Below are positions 56,601-64,000 of a DNA stretch of 64,000 nt, piece after piece. Where the stretch lies: NCBI RefSeq assembly GCF_003610235.1, contig NZ_RAPR01000001.1:6262001-6326000 (forward strand), in the 5' to 3' direction. The notes below the pieces were generated by a model that was not told the origin of the DNA, made no database searches, and saw only the letters and a list, made by a program, of their open reading frames with translations. How positions within the stretch are numbered: position 1 is the stretch's first letter; each line of letters opens with the position of its first letter. The position numbers and the translations under genes were made by a program. This stretch comes from Catellatospora citrea. Its GTDB lineage: Bacteria > Actinomycetota > Actinomycetes > Mycobacteriales > Micromonosporaceae.

Positions 56601-57061
56601 GCGCCGAGTACGCCGAGATCGCTCTGCCGGCGCAGGACGGCCGCTACCGCCTGGAGCTGCGTGCCGAGCGCGGTGCCCGGTTCGCGCTCTCCACACGCAC
56701 ACAGATCGCGTGGACCTTCCGGTCCGGGCACGTCTCCGGCGACGCGCTGCCGCTGCCGCTGTCGGCGATCCGCTGGACCCCAGCCCTCGACCGGTTCGGC
56801 ACCGCGCCCGCCGGCCGGCTGTCCGCCGTCCCGGTCACGGTGCTGCCACAGGCCGGGTCCACAGCCGGAGCCGTCACGTCACTGTCCGTGCAGGCGTCGT
56901 TCGACGACGGCACGACGTGGCAGAACGTCTCGGTCAAAGACGGCTGCGCATGGGTACGCCATCCCTCCGGCAGCGGATTCGTGTCGCTGCGAGCGCGGGC
57001 CGCCACGGCCGACGGCTCGACAGTCGAGGTGACCGTGATCCGGGCATACCGGTACGCCTGA
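53687..57061 (+). CDS. Secreted subtilisin-like serine protease (S8 family)
   Basis: 1,124 aa. Signal peptide at residues 1 to about 38, an Ala-rich hydrophobic core after MRRVPWRP, cut near TAAPAAA. A pro-region follows to about 200. Catalytic triad: Asp231 in VAVLDTGIDTAHPDL, His264 in LSGHGTHVAATIAG, Ser440 in LSGTSMATPHVAG; the oxyanion Asn is in VVAAGNADG near 355. From about 500 to the end there are beta-sandwich domains rather than a PA insert, as in large actinobacterial exoproteases. ATG follows AAGGAG at 6 bases. It is transcribed alone, bounded by strong hairpins on both sides. Confidence 0.95.
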   Translation: MRRVPWRPAAAAAAAAALVAGLLTGVGTPIATAAPAAAPPDAAGVTLLTGDHVTVSADGQVVVEPGPGRAGMTFQVTTASGRVRVIPADAGALLAAGRLDVRLFDVTGLLDGGYARRDGLPLIVTGDGSGTRAGGMTAARRGVTGIAGLTGVRDLSAIGGVAVRQVRATAADAWRGLTGSPGGARLRAGLGKIWLDGVRRPALDTSVAQIGAPTAWAAGFTGTGASVAVLDTGIDTAHPDLAGQVAGRRDFTGSGESELDLSGHGTHVAATIAGTGTASGGTYRGVAPGAKLLDAKVCDRYGCTDSAIIAGMIWAAEQGAKVANLSFSAPDSPGLDPVEQAVQDLSTSHGMLFVVAAGNADGPTYGAVGSPGTVPAALTVGAVDGTDAVAPFSRRGPGPDGALKPEITAPGVAITAARSTTALDVPGAPTDAYTELSGTSMATPHVAGVAALLYQRHPGWTGQQLKAALMAAARPRADQGVYAQGAGRVDAARAVTQTVTSTTAGISFGALRWPHTDNGPTHQQAVFRNTAATPVTLDLRLNVTGPDGAAVPAGMFTVTPAQLTVPAGSEATATVTADTRLGPDGLVGGWLTATAGEIVVGVPVTVDKEVESYDVTLLHTDRAGRTPSFFLTQLARRDSDLPPLDLWGPDPDGTVIVRVPKAHYSLNGFLHVYPEAPPVTKGASATAAEDSYDVMLAQPDLLIDRAMTIRLDGARGLPLSVTVPRTSARQYYAVLAAYTRRPHGTAGGALVSGDFSRVYAAQLTPAPLDPDYVSIVSGQWARADTSGSLWASPYVYALSFPQRGRMVTGYQRAVTENQLASVRADFAHTTAGTSGAKRIRGALTDYGVGNFGPFLSFPLPFTRTEYYTADPLVTFAGDFAEIDATTDETISGVFGERRAYRAGRSYLEQWNPAVFAPSLGNDVLAGVTRTGDTLTMDLGLYGDGAGRPGRSQTDSVSGTLHRDGVKLADLDGAEYAEIALPAQDGRYRLELRAERGARFALSTRTQIAWTFRSGHVSGDALPLPLSAIRWTPALDRFGTAPAGRLSAVPVTVLPQAGSTAGAVTSLSVQASFDDGTTWQNVSVKDGCAWVRHPSGSGFVSLRARAATADGSTVEVTVIRAYRYA

Positions 57062-57065
57062 CCGC

Positions 57066-57098
57066 TGAGGGTGCCGGGCCCGCAGCCCGGCACCCTCA
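57066..57098. terminator. Terminator between protease and SARP gene (convergent)
   Basis: A perfect 14-bp stem (57066-57079 with 57085-57098) and 5-nt loop, 4 bases after the protease stop. It probably serves both converging genes. Confidence 0.85.
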
Positions 57099-57188
57099 CC
57101 AGGTCCAGCCGACCTACCACGGCCAGCTGGGTTCGACCCGAATGCGGGCGAGCTTGCACTGCCTGTCGAACTCAGGTGCGACGGTGAG

Positions 57189-59918
57189 TCATGGCCTGGG
57201 CCGAGCACCGCCGGTGCCGACAAGTCGTTCGGCGAGGCCTGCCGTGGCCGGGTGGCCGAGTTCACACGCCATCTCGAACGCTTCGTGCCATGTCCGCACG
57301 GCATCGTCGGCACGCCCCAGGGCGCGCCAGGTGTCGCCGAGGCCCGTCAGTGGTTCGATCAGGTTGTAGCGGTCGCCGATGGTGCGGTAGAGCTCGACTG
57401 ATCGCAGATAGCTTTCCGTCGCTGAGACCAGGGCGCCGCCGAGGTAGCTGATGAGCCCGAGGCTGTCGTGACAGTTGGCCTGTCCCATGAGATCGCCCGA
57501 CGTTTCCGCCAGCTCCAGCGCCGCGGCACAGTGTTCGCGGCCGGATTCGAGCTGGCCGAGTCTGGCCTCGTACCAGCCCATCGCGCCCAGCGCCCTGCCC
57601 TGCCCTGCGAGGTGACCGGCCAGTTCATAGTGATGCAACCCCTTTCGCGCGTACGCCAACGCGGCCTTGAAGTCGCCTGCGCTCTCGCTTCGCAGGCAGC
57701 GCAGGTGGTACGTGCTTGCCAGCCCGTTGTGATCGTTCAGCAACGTGAACTGCGCGACCGCCACCTCAAGCGCTGCGGCTGCTTCTTCCGGCTCGCCGTG
57801 CCGGAAGTGCGCCATGGCGAGGTGGAAGGCCGAGTTCGCCTGCCCTTCAGCACTGGCGGATCGCCGCGCCGCCTCGAGTGCCCGGGTCTGGGTGGTCAGC
57901 CAGTCGCGTCCGTAACCGCGGCGGCGCAGGAACGTACTCATGCACCAGGCGACCCGCCAGACGTGCCCGTCGAAGCCGCTGACCTCGGTGAGGGCGGTGA
58001 GGGCGGCCCGCTCACGTTCGAACCACACCATCGCCGCATCCCTCGTGGTCAGCCGTTCGACGGTCACCCCGGGCGACATCGGCACCAGGCGGAGAGGGTC
58101 CCGGTTGGGATCGAGTAGTCCCGCGGCCGCGTGCGCGGTATGGACGTAGTGATCGAGGAGCCGTTGCAGCGCGACGCGGGCCTCTGCAGTGCCCACCGAC
58201 GGTGCGAGCTCCTTGGCATAGGCCCGCAGCAGGTCGTGCATGCTGAACCGCCGCGGCTCCTGTTCGGTCAAGAGCTGTGCGCGGGCCAACTCATGCAGCA
58301 ACGGCTGCACCTCCGCTTCACTCAGACCGGCCAGGCCGGCGGCCGCGGCCGGCCCGACTTCCGGGCCGGGGTGCAGGCCCAACAGCCGGAACAGGTGTAC
58401 GGCCTGCTCGCTGACCGCTCGAAGCGACCACGAGAACACCGATCGCACGTCGGCTTTCGGATCATGCGCATTCAGGGTGCCGAGGACGTCGTCTTCCAGC
58501 GTCGATGCCAGCGCGGCCATGGTCAGCCCCGGCGCAATGGCAAGCCGTGCCGCCACCACGGCCAGTGCCAGCGGCAACCCGGCGCAGCGGCGGGCTATCC
58601 GCGTGGCTGCCTCCGCATCGGTGAGCGTGCCCAGCCTTCCCGCGAGCAGATCCAGCGCTTCCGGTTCGGCCAGCACGTCCAGCGGCACCGCCGTCGCCCC
58701 TTCCACGGCGACGAGCCCTGCGAGTGGATCGCGGCTGCTGATCAGCGCGAAACTGCCGGGAGTTCCAGGAAGCAGCGGCCGCACCTGCTCGGCGTCACGT
58801 GCGTTGTCGAGCACCACGAGTACTTTGCGGCCCGCGAGCACGCTGCGGTAAAGCGCCGCGCGGGCCTGCATGCCCGGCGGCACCCGGTCAGCCGGATGGC
58901 CGAGCGCCTCGAGGAAGGCCGACAGCACGTCACCCGGGTCCACGGTCGACGGATGGGGATCGAAGCCGCGTAGGTTGACGAAGAGCTGCCCATCGGGGAA
59001 CTGGCCCGCTGCGAGTCTCGCCCAGTGAATCGCGAGGGCGGACTTGCCGACCCCCGCTGTTCCGGTCACCACCGCGGCACCGGCGGCCTGGTCCAGCACG
59101 GCCAGTTCACGCTGTCGGCCGACGAAGCCCGGCACGGTCATCGGCAGTTGCGCGGGCACCCGGAAAGCCGCCTTCTGGGCACCAGGCAGGCGCAGCACCT
59201 CTTGGTGCGCGGCCTGCAGGCGTTCTCCCGGGTCCACGCCCAGTTCGCTCAGCAGCAGCTCGCGTGTGGCCTGGAAGGCGGACAACGCCTCGGCCTGACG
59301 GCCTGCGTGGTGCAGGGCCCGCATCAGCTGCGCGACCAGACCCTCTCGCAGCGGATGCTGGGTCGCGTAGTGGCTGAGGTCGGCGGCCAGCTCCGGATCG
59401 GATCCGGCCGACAGCCGTGCCTCGAACCATTCCTCCAGCGCCGCGAGACGCAGCTCGGTCAGGCTGGTGGCGAGAGCGGAAACCGTGGGCGCGGGTGGGA
59501 CGTCGGCGAAGGGCTCGCCCGACCACTGCCGTTGCGCCTCAGCGTAGAGCTTCGTCGCCTCGTGCAGGTCGCCCTGTGCGCGTGCCGCCCGGGCATCGCG
59601 GATCGACTGTTCGAAGAGCGTGACGTCCCACTCGTCTTTGCCCAGCTGCAGCACGTACCCCGGCTTGCGGGTCATCAGCTTCGGCGCCGCGTCCCCGAGC
59701 TCGCGGCGCAGACGCGACACACAGCCATGAACGAGCGTCCGTGGATTCGACGGCGGGTGATCCGGCCACAGCTCGTCGATCAGCTGATCGACGCTGGCGA
59801 GCCCACCCCGCCGGGCCAGCAGAATGGCCAGCACCTGCCGAATTCGCGGTGTGCCGACAGCGCGCGCCCGTCCACATTCGACGATCTCCAGTGGGCCGAG
59901 CGAACGAATCAGCAGCAC
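57189..59918 (-). CDS. SARP-family regulator with NB-ARC and TPR domains, second copy
   Basis: 909 aa. The GTG at 59918 has GGAAGG 7 bases ahead; an ATG 5 codons upstream lies over that site. SARP winged helix: IRSLGPLEIVECGRARAVG and RTLVHGCVSRLRRELGDAAP. BTAD domain about 95-240 (EWDVTLFEQSIRDARAARAQ; ATRELLLSELGVDPGERL). NB-ARC: P-loop VVTGTAGVGKSALAIHWARL near 285 and Walker B GRKVLVVLDNARD near 375. TPR helices lie from about 690 (EPEEAAAALEVAVAQF; FKAALAYARKGLHHYELAGH). It is only distantly similar to the SARP at 34957. It is divergent from a secreted metalloprotease, its likely target. Confidence 0.94.
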   Translation of the reverse strand: MLLIRSLGPLEIVECGRARAVGTPRIRQVLAILLARRGGLASVDQLIDELWPDHPPSNPRTLVHGCVSRLRRELGDAAPKLMTRKPGYVLQLGKDEWDVTLFEQSIRDARAARAQGDLHEATKLYAEAQRQWSGEPFADVPPAPTVSALATSLTELRLAALEEWFEARLSAGSDPELAADLSHYATQHPLREGLVAQLMRALHHAGRQAEALSAFQATRELLLSELGVDPGERLQAAHQEVLRLPGAQKAAFRVPAQLPMTVPGFVGRQRELAVLDQAAGAAVVTGTAGVGKSALAIHWARLAAGQFPDGQLFVNLRGFDPHPSTVDPGDVLSAFLEALGHPADRVPPGMQARAALYRSVLAGRKVLVVLDNARDAEQVRPLLPGTPGSFALISSRDPLAGLVAVEGATAVPLDVLAEPEALDLLAGRLGTLTDAEAATRIARRCAGLPLALAVVAARLAIAPGLTMAALASTLEDDVLGTLNAHDPKADVRSVFSWSLRAVSEQAVHLFRLLGLHPGPEVGPAAAAGLAGLSEAEVQPLLHELARAQLLTEQEPRRFSMHDLLRAYAKELAPSVGTAEARVALQRLLDHYVHTAHAAAGLLDPNRDPLRLVPMSPGVTVERLTTRDAAMVWFERERAALTALTEVSGFDGHVWRVAWCMSTFLRRRGYGRDWLTTQTRALEAARRSASAEGQANSAFHLAMAHFRHGEPEEAAAALEVAVAQFTLLNDHNGLASTYHLRCLRSESAGDFKAALAYARKGLHHYELAGHLAGQGRALGAMGWYEARLGQLESGREHCAAALELAETSGDLMGQANCHDSLGLISYLGGALVSATESYLRSVELYRTIGDRYNLIEPLTGLGDTWRALGRADDAVRTWHEAFEMACELGHPATAGLAERLVGTGGARPRP

Positions 59919-59946
59919 ACGACCGCCTTCCATGTTTCGTACAGCT

Positions 59947-59974
59947 TTGGTGTAGCGCAAGCGACCACTATAAC
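59947..59974 (+). promoter_or_regulatory. Possible promoter of the metalloprotease gene
   Basis: TTGGTG (59947-59952), 16 bases, then TATAAC (59969-59974). The -10 overlaps a TATAGT on the opposite strand, so the divergent SARP promoter may share this position. Confidence 0.4.
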
Positions 59975-59999
59975 CACGCAACAGACAACCCCCGAGGAA

Positions 60000-60794
60000 A
60001 TGGGAGTGCATGTGCTAACGGGCAGCAAACGGCGTATTTCCCTGGCGTTGACCGCAGCCGCCGCGACCGTGACGGCGATCGCCGCGGTTCCGGCGCACGC
60101 GGCGCCGGCGCCTTCCAACGAGCGTGTGGTCACTGTCGAGCGTGCCGCCGACGGCACGCTCACCGAGACGATCTACCAGGTCGCTCCCGGCTTCACCGGT
60201 GCCGACCTCGCGAACAACCTGCGGGCCAAGGGCGCTTCCGGCGTCGCGGTGCTCTCCGGCGAGCAGGCCAGTGGTGAGGTCGTAGCCGCGGTCGCGGCCT
60301 GTTCGTCCGGCTCGGCCCGCACCTGGCCCAGCTCGGCGACCTGTTTCGTCCGGTGGTCGTACAACGGCGCGGTCCGCCCGGTGATCGACTTCGTTGACCA
60401 CTCCGGCGCGAGTTGGCCCGTCGGACGCGCCGTGACGGAGTGGAACGAAACCTCCGGCATCGACTCCATCTACCGCCCGGCCAGTTCGGGCTGCGACGGC
60501 GCGCCGGCGCACTGCGTCCACGTCTACAGTTCCAACTACGGCGCCACCGGCTGGACGGGAAGCACCTCACGCACCTTCAACGCCGCGAACACCTACTACG
60601 CCAGTGCCTCGGTGAAGCTCAACGACTACTACGGGGGCACCGAGGCGCAGAAGTGGAACACGGCCTGCCACGAACTGGGCCATGTCCTCGGCCTCGACCA
60701 CAACACCGGCACCGAGAGCTGCCTCTACTCGTCCCGCACCAGCACCAAGTACCCGGACGCCGACGACTACAACCTGATCGAGCGTTACTACTAG
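60000..60794 (+). CDS. Secreted metzincin-type zinc metalloprotease (snapalysin/matrixin-like)
   Basis: 264 aa. Signal peptide with cut near VPAHAAP (about residue 33), a pro-region to about 95 (ERVVTVERAADGTLTETIYQ; ASGVAVLSGEQASGE), and a catalytic domain beginning near a first Cys at 100. Zinc site: HELGHVLGLDH with His224, Glu225, His228 and His234. The following stretch lacks the usual Met-turn methionine (GTESCLYSS). Paired Cys suggest an extracellular fold. Start is ATG at 60000; a GTG at 60012 with GGGAG ahead is also possible. It is divergent from the SARP regulator with 81 bases between them. Confidence 0.9.
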   Translation: MGVHVLTGSKRRISLALTAAAATVTAIAAVPAHAAPAPSNERVVTVERAADGTLTETIYQVAPGFTGADLANNLRAKGASGVAVLSGEQASGEVVAAVAACSSGSARTWPSSATCFVRWSYNGAVRPVIDFVDHSGASWPVGRAVTEWNETSGIDSIYRPASSGCDGAPAHCVHVYSSNYGATGWTGSTSRTFNAANTYYASASVKLNDYYGGTEAQKWNTACHELGHVLGLDHNTGTESCLYSSRTSTKYPDADDYNLIERYY

Positions 60795-60800
60795 GTCCCT

Positions 60801-60842
60801 CCGGTCGGCCGGTGACGTGGCATGACGTCACCGGCCGACCGG
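60801..60842 (+). terminator. Terminator of the metalloprotease gene
   Basis: A perfect 18-bp stem (60801-60818 with 60825-60842) and 6-nt loop, 6 bases after the stop. Confidence 0.9.
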
Positions 60843-61046
60843 GCCTGTCAGCCGGAGCCCGAGTGGCCTCGACGTGGTCCATTGCCCGGACCGAGAAACG
60901 CTCGATGCTGATCAATCGGATACGCGGCGGGCGCCTCTGCCACCGGTCGAGTGCCGAGCCCTTGCGGCAGTCGTGGGACCGGGTCGATGAGTGTGGGGTT
61001 TCCACCGCAACGCCGGAGGTTGAGCCTGGCCACGGTGGGCGTCGGG

Positions 61047-62009
61047 TCACCACCGGGGGATGAGCGGTGTGTCCGGTTCGTGCTGCCGCCAGGCTTCGGT
61101 GAGGCGGGCGAGGCGGGTGGGGGCGGCGATGCCTCGCACGGTGGCGATCCGGCCGTTGGTGATGTCGAACGTCACGGTGCCGACGACCTGGTCGCCGACG
61201 ACGAACAGGACCGCAGGACCGCCGTTGACAAGCGCGTAGTGGATGGCGGGTGTGCCGCCGGCGAGTCGCCGTTTCGCGGGTGTGGGTTTGAGGCCTGCCC
61301 GTGCCACGGCGGCGATGTGTTGCGCAGTGTTGTATCGCATCAGGGTCTTGGCCAGGCCGGCTCCGTCGGAGATCGCGGTCGCATCGTCGGTGAGCAGTGC
61401 CACCAGGCGTTCGGTGCGGCCTGAGGAAGCGGCGGCGAGGAATTCCTCGACGATCCTGCGGGCGGATGCCGGGTCGGCTTCGCCGCCGCCGCTGCGCGCG
61501 GCGATGATGCGGCCCCGGGCCCGGTGGAGGTGCTGCTGGCTTGCCGACTCGGTGATGTCGAGGATCTCGGCGATCTCAGCGTGGCGGTAGACGAACGCTT
61601 CGCGCAGGAGGTAGACGGCCCGCTCGAGCGGGGACAGGCGCTCCATGAGAGTCAGCACGGCCAGGGACACCGATTCGCGCTGCTCGACAGTATCGGCCGG
61701 ACCGAGCATCGGGTCGCCCTCGAGGAGTGGTTCGGGCAGCCAGGCGCCGGCGGTGCGTTCGCGACGGGCCTGTGCCGAACGGAGCCGGTCCAGGCACAGG
61801 TTGGTGACAACCTTGGTCAGCCAAGCTTCGGGCACCCCGATCCGCTGCCGGTCGGCGGCCTGCCAGCGCAGGAACGCATCCTGCACGGCGTCCTCGGCGT
61901 CAGCGGCCGAGCCCAGCAGCCGGTACGCCAGCGAGGCCAGCCGGCTCCGGCTGGCCTCGAACCGGCTGATGTCGAAGCGATCAGCGGTGCTGCTGTCCAC
62001 GCGAACCAC
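61047..62009 (-). CDS. sigJ: ECF sigma factor of SigJ/ECF41 type with SnoaL-like C-terminal domain
   Basis: 320 aa. Region 2: LASLAYRLLGSAADAEDAVQDAFLRW near residue 25. Region 4: LMERLSPLERAVYLLREAFVYRHAEIAEILDITESASQQHLHRARGRI near 120-170. From about 185 a SnoaL-like domain replaces a separate anti-sigma factor (IVEEFLAAASSGRTERLVAL; the ECF41 signature appears as ISDGAGLAKTLM). In ECF41 proteins this extension controls activity. The gene starts one base after the oxidoreductase stop, so both are one translationally coupled unit, the usual arrangement for this group. Confidence 0.93.
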   Translation of the reverse strand: MVRVDSSTADRFDISRFEASRSRLASLAYRLLGSAADAEDAVQDAFLRWQAADRQRIGVPEAWLTKVVTNLCLDRLRSAQARRERTAGAWLPEPLLEGDPMLGPADTVEQRESVSLAVLTLMERLSPLERAVYLLREAFVYRHAEIAEILDITESASQQHLHRARGRIIAARSGGGEADPASARRIVEEFLAAASSGRTERLVALLTDDATAISDGAGLAKTLMRYNTAQHIAAVARAGLKPTPAKRRLAGGTPAIHYALVNGGPAVLFVVGDQVVGTVTFDITNGRIATVRGIAAPTRLARLTEAWRQHEPDTPLIPRW

Positions 62010-62010
62010 G

Positions 62011-63216
62011 CTACGCGGCTATGCGGCTGTCTCCGGCGAACGCATCCTGCACGTCGGCCAGGTGGCGCCTGCGCTTGGGCAGGCCGAAGGTCGGGTGCGA
62101 GGTGGTCCACAGCGACATCGTGACGATGCCCGCCTTGACCCGCGCGGCCATTCGGCCGCCGACATACTTCGGCTTTGCTTGCCCTTCGCCGTCGACCATC
62201 TGCAGGATCCCGTCCCGCCGCCCGAGGCTGACGTGGTTGCCCACGTAGTCCAGCTTGGTGCTCACGATCTTGGCGCCGGTCAGGCGTCCCATCATCGCCT
62301 TCATGGCCTGCTGGCCGGTGAAGCCAGCGGAAGCGCAGGACATCGGCAGCGGCCGTCCGTTGTCGCCGACGACGTAGACGCTGTCGCCGGCGGCGTAGAC
62401 GTTCGGGTGCGAGACCGACCGCATGGTGCGATCGACGACGATCCGACCGCTCTCGGTGACCTCCAGTCCGCCGGCTGCGGCAATGGGGCTGACCGCGAAG
62501 CCCGCCGTCCACACGGTCGCGTCGGACGCCAGGACGGCACCGTCGGCGCACACCACCCGCGTCGTCTCGACGGCCGCGACGCTGGTGTGCTCCACGACGG
62601 TGATGCCCAGCCGGTGACAGGCCTGGCGCAGGTGGCTGCGGGCTCCGGCGGAGAGCCGGGCTCCCAGTTCACCGCGGGCGACCAGCGTCACCGACAGGCC
62701 GGGCCGGGACTCGGCGAACTCGGTGGCGGTCTCGATGCCGGTCAACCCATCGCCGACGACCAACACACGCCCGCCTGCGCCGCGCCTGCCCAGGCGGTCC
62801 AGGCAATCCCGCAGGCGCAGCGCCGCTGGACGGCTGGTGACGTGGAAGGCGTGCTCGGCGACGCCGGGAACGCCTTGGTCGGCGACGGCGCTGCCGAGTG
62901 TGTAGAGAAGGGTGTCGTAGACGATCTCGCCGCCGCCGGCGGCGTCGGCCACAGCGACGACCTGGCGCTCGGGGTCGACGGCGGTGATCCGGGCCAGGCG
63001 CAGCCGTATCCCGGTGCCCGCGAAGACGTCGGCCAGCTTCGGAGCCTCGATGTCCTGGCCGGCCGCGAGCTGGTGCAGCCGCAGCCGCTGGACGAAGTCC
63101 GGCTCGGCGTTGACCACGGTGATCTCGGTGTCCGCCCGGGACAGCCGACGCGCCAGGTTCCCGGCCACGTAGGCGCCGGCATATCCGGCGCCGAGGACGA
63201 CGATACGGTGCTTCAT
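62011..63216 (-). CDS. FAD-dependent oxidoreductase (NDH-2-like)
   Basis: 401 aa. FAD motif VVLGAGYAGAYVAGNLARR at residue 6, second dinucleotide motif VVGDGLTGIETATEFAESR near 155, and a C-terminal FAD motif HPNVYAAGDSVYV near 285. This layout fits type-II NADH dehydrogenases and related NAD(P)/FAD oxidoreductases. ATG at 63216 follows AGGAGCAGG; the long in-frame extension upstream is not coding-like. Oxidoreductases of this kind are typical targets of SigJ/ECF41 factors, matching the next gene. Confidence 0.92.
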   Translation of the reverse strand: MKHRIVVLGAGYAGAYVAGNLARRLSRADTEITVVNAEPDFVQRLRLHQLAAGQDIEAPKLADVFAGTGIRLRLARITAVDPERQVVAVADAAGGGEIVYDTLLYTLGSAVADQGVPGVAEHAFHVTSRPAALRLRDCLDRLGRRGAGGRVLVVGDGLTGIETATEFAESRPGLSVTLVARGELGARLSAGARSHLRQACHRLGITVVEHTSVAAVETTRVVCADGAVLASDATVWTAGFAVSPIAAAGGLEVTESGRIVVDRTMRSVSHPNVYAAGDSVYVVGDNGRPLPMSCASAGFTGQQAMKAMMGRLTGAKIVSTKLDYVGNHVSLGRRDGILQMVDGEGQAKPKYVGGRMAARVKAGIVTMSLWTTSHPTFGLPKRRRHLADVQDAFAGDSRIAA

Positions 63217-63277
63217 GTCCTGCTCCTGTCGGTTCGCTTGCTCCACGTGGGTTGAGCGGAACAGCGCCCCGATTGCT

Positions 63278-63306
63278 GACAGGAACTGTATGTGCCATGG
63301 GTCACA
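63278..63306 (-). promoter_or_regulatory. Possible SigJ-type promoter
   Basis: Read on the minus strand: TGTGACC, 18 bases, then TGTC, close to the TGTCACA-n16-CGTC pattern I recall for ECF41 promoters. It lies 62 bases upstream of the oxidoreductase start, where autoregulation would act. Confidence 0.3.
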
Positions 63307-63484
63307 GGCGGTCCGGCGCGAACCGCCGATGCGAGGCAGCCGTAGCGCCGCCTTCGGACCCGGAAGTGTTGCCATTTGCTGAGACGAATGCGGTTTCCTG
63401 GTCCCCGATCGGTATCTAGCAGCCCCAGCATTTCCTAAATATGGCGAGATGAGGCACGTAGGGGTCGTCTCGGTGGGGCGGGGC

Positions 63485-64000
63485 TCAGCGGCCGCGGAGG
63501 CGCTGCGCGGCGACGCGGGCAAGCGCCGTGCCCGAGCGGAGCGGCGCGGTCACGCGCCACGACCTCGAGCCGTGGACGCGGTTGATCTCGGCGTTCGCCT
63601 CGGCCTGGGCGCGGTCCCGCAGGTCGCACTCGGCGGCCAGGCGCGCGATCTCCTCGTCGAGCCGGGCCGCGTGCTCGGCCGCATCCGCGCGCAAGGACTC
63701 GAGCTCGGCGCGCAGCGCCTGCTCCCGTTCGGCCGCGGCTCGCTCCCGCTCCGCAGCCGCGTGCCTGGCATTTGAGCCGGTCTTCAGCAGGTGCAGCTCG
63801 TAGCCGGTAAGCACGCTCTCGTCCGGCCCGGACTCGGCGGCGAGCGCGGGCTCGAGGTCGTAGAACGCCAGCGGCAGGCACTCCGCGGTCGCGACCAGCA
63901 CGTTCGAGCGGACGTCGACGTCGATCCCCTTCGGCCCGCCCTCCTCCGGGTTGTGGTGCCCGCGGAGGAACGTCTCCTCGTCCATCACGCGGAGCGTCGA
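63485..64000 (-). CDS. Partial protein with coiled coil, resembling the tail of a glycosyltransferase or methyltransferase
   Basis: 171 codons, open at the window edge, so the N-terminal part is missing. The visible start would be a GTG/ATG near 63988, but the frame continues beyond it. Residues about 65-135 form an Ala/Glu/Arg-rich coiled coil. The end reads EINRVHGSRSWRVTAPLRS, a motif that often closes actinobacterial surface-glycan glycosyltransferases and coupled methyltransferases. The first part (HHNPEEGGPKGIDVDVRS; LAFYDLEPALA) is not recognised. Function is inferred only from that tail. Confidence 0.6.
   Translation of the reverse strand, partial: STLRVMDEETFLRGHHNPEEGGPKGIDVDVRSNVLVATAECLPLAFYDLEPALAAESGPDESVLTGYELHLLKTGSNARHAAAERERAAAEREQALRAELESLRADAAEHAARLDEEIARLAAECDLRDRAQAEANAEINRVHGSRSWRVTAPLRSGTALARVAAQRLRGR

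Overview
The window is high-GC DNA with ordinary actinomycete gene organisation: GTG starts, many 4-nt ATGA/GTGA overlaps, and strong GGAGG-type ribosome sites. Two SARP-NB-ARC-TPR regulators, a four-gene conservon, SigE- and SigJ-type ECF sigma factors, DUF1996 and snapalysin-like secreted proteins all point to a filamentous actinobacterium (Micromonosporales, Streptosporangiales or Pseudonocardiales-like). The genus cannot be fixed from sequence alone. No tRNA, rRNA, complete transposase, integrase or CRISPR array was seen.

Layout. (1) 1-6.7 kb: the 3' 1,859 codons of a giant multidomain protein, open at the window edge, with an HExxH metallopeptidase-like motif, a papain-like toxin-type region lacking Cys and a C-terminal amidoligase-like domain; a helical-repeat protein follows. 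(2) 6.7-8 kb: no convincing gene but a run of perfect nested hairpins, a candidate large structured RNA. (3) 8-14.3 kb: one tightly overlapping operon of an Amt ammonium channel, a membrane sensor without output domain, and a complete conservon (sensor kinase, roadblock, DUF742, GTPase). (4) 14.3-24.4 kb: a secreted DUF1996 protein, a membrane protein, an SDR, an orphan winged-helix protein, then an iron/aminoalkylphosphonate-type ABC importer beside an OmpR-type two-component system. (5) 24.5-30.5 kb: a bulb-lectin-repeat protein and an aldehyde/alcohol-handling operon (Zn-ADH, PEBP, DJ-1/PfpI, aldehyde dehydrogenase). (6) 30.5-39.4 kb: a second two-component system, a 90-bp tandem repeat carrying a hairpin, a convergent pair of paralogous TPR proteins, a 997-aa SARP regulator and an ATP-grasp ligase.

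(7) 39.8-51 kb is an accessory, defence-like region of visibly lower GC: a GFA-family protein, an Abi_C protein with no usable start for its full reading frame, a NADAR protein, a PD-(D/E)XK nuclease, and a chain of four end-to-end overlapping reading frames (HTH-STAND ATPase, a 73-aa ORF, a double winged-helix protein, and a 1,046-aa fusion of an AAA-type ATPase with a HerA/FtsK-type ATPase). The nuclease is divergent from this chain. This is my best candidate for an undescribed system. A frameshifted arginase remnant lies at its right edge. (8) 51.2-63.2 kb returns to typical genome: an ECF sigma factor with a membrane-anchored partner, a large subtilisin-like exoprotease, a second SARP regulator divergent from a secreted metzincin, and a SigJ-type sigma factor coupled to an FAD oxidoreductase. 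(9) The right edge cuts a coiled-coil protein that resembles the tail of a glycosyltransferase or methyltransferase.

Most transcription units end in perfect 12-20 bp GC-rich hairpins without a T-tract. All functions are assigned by reading motifs; no database search was run.
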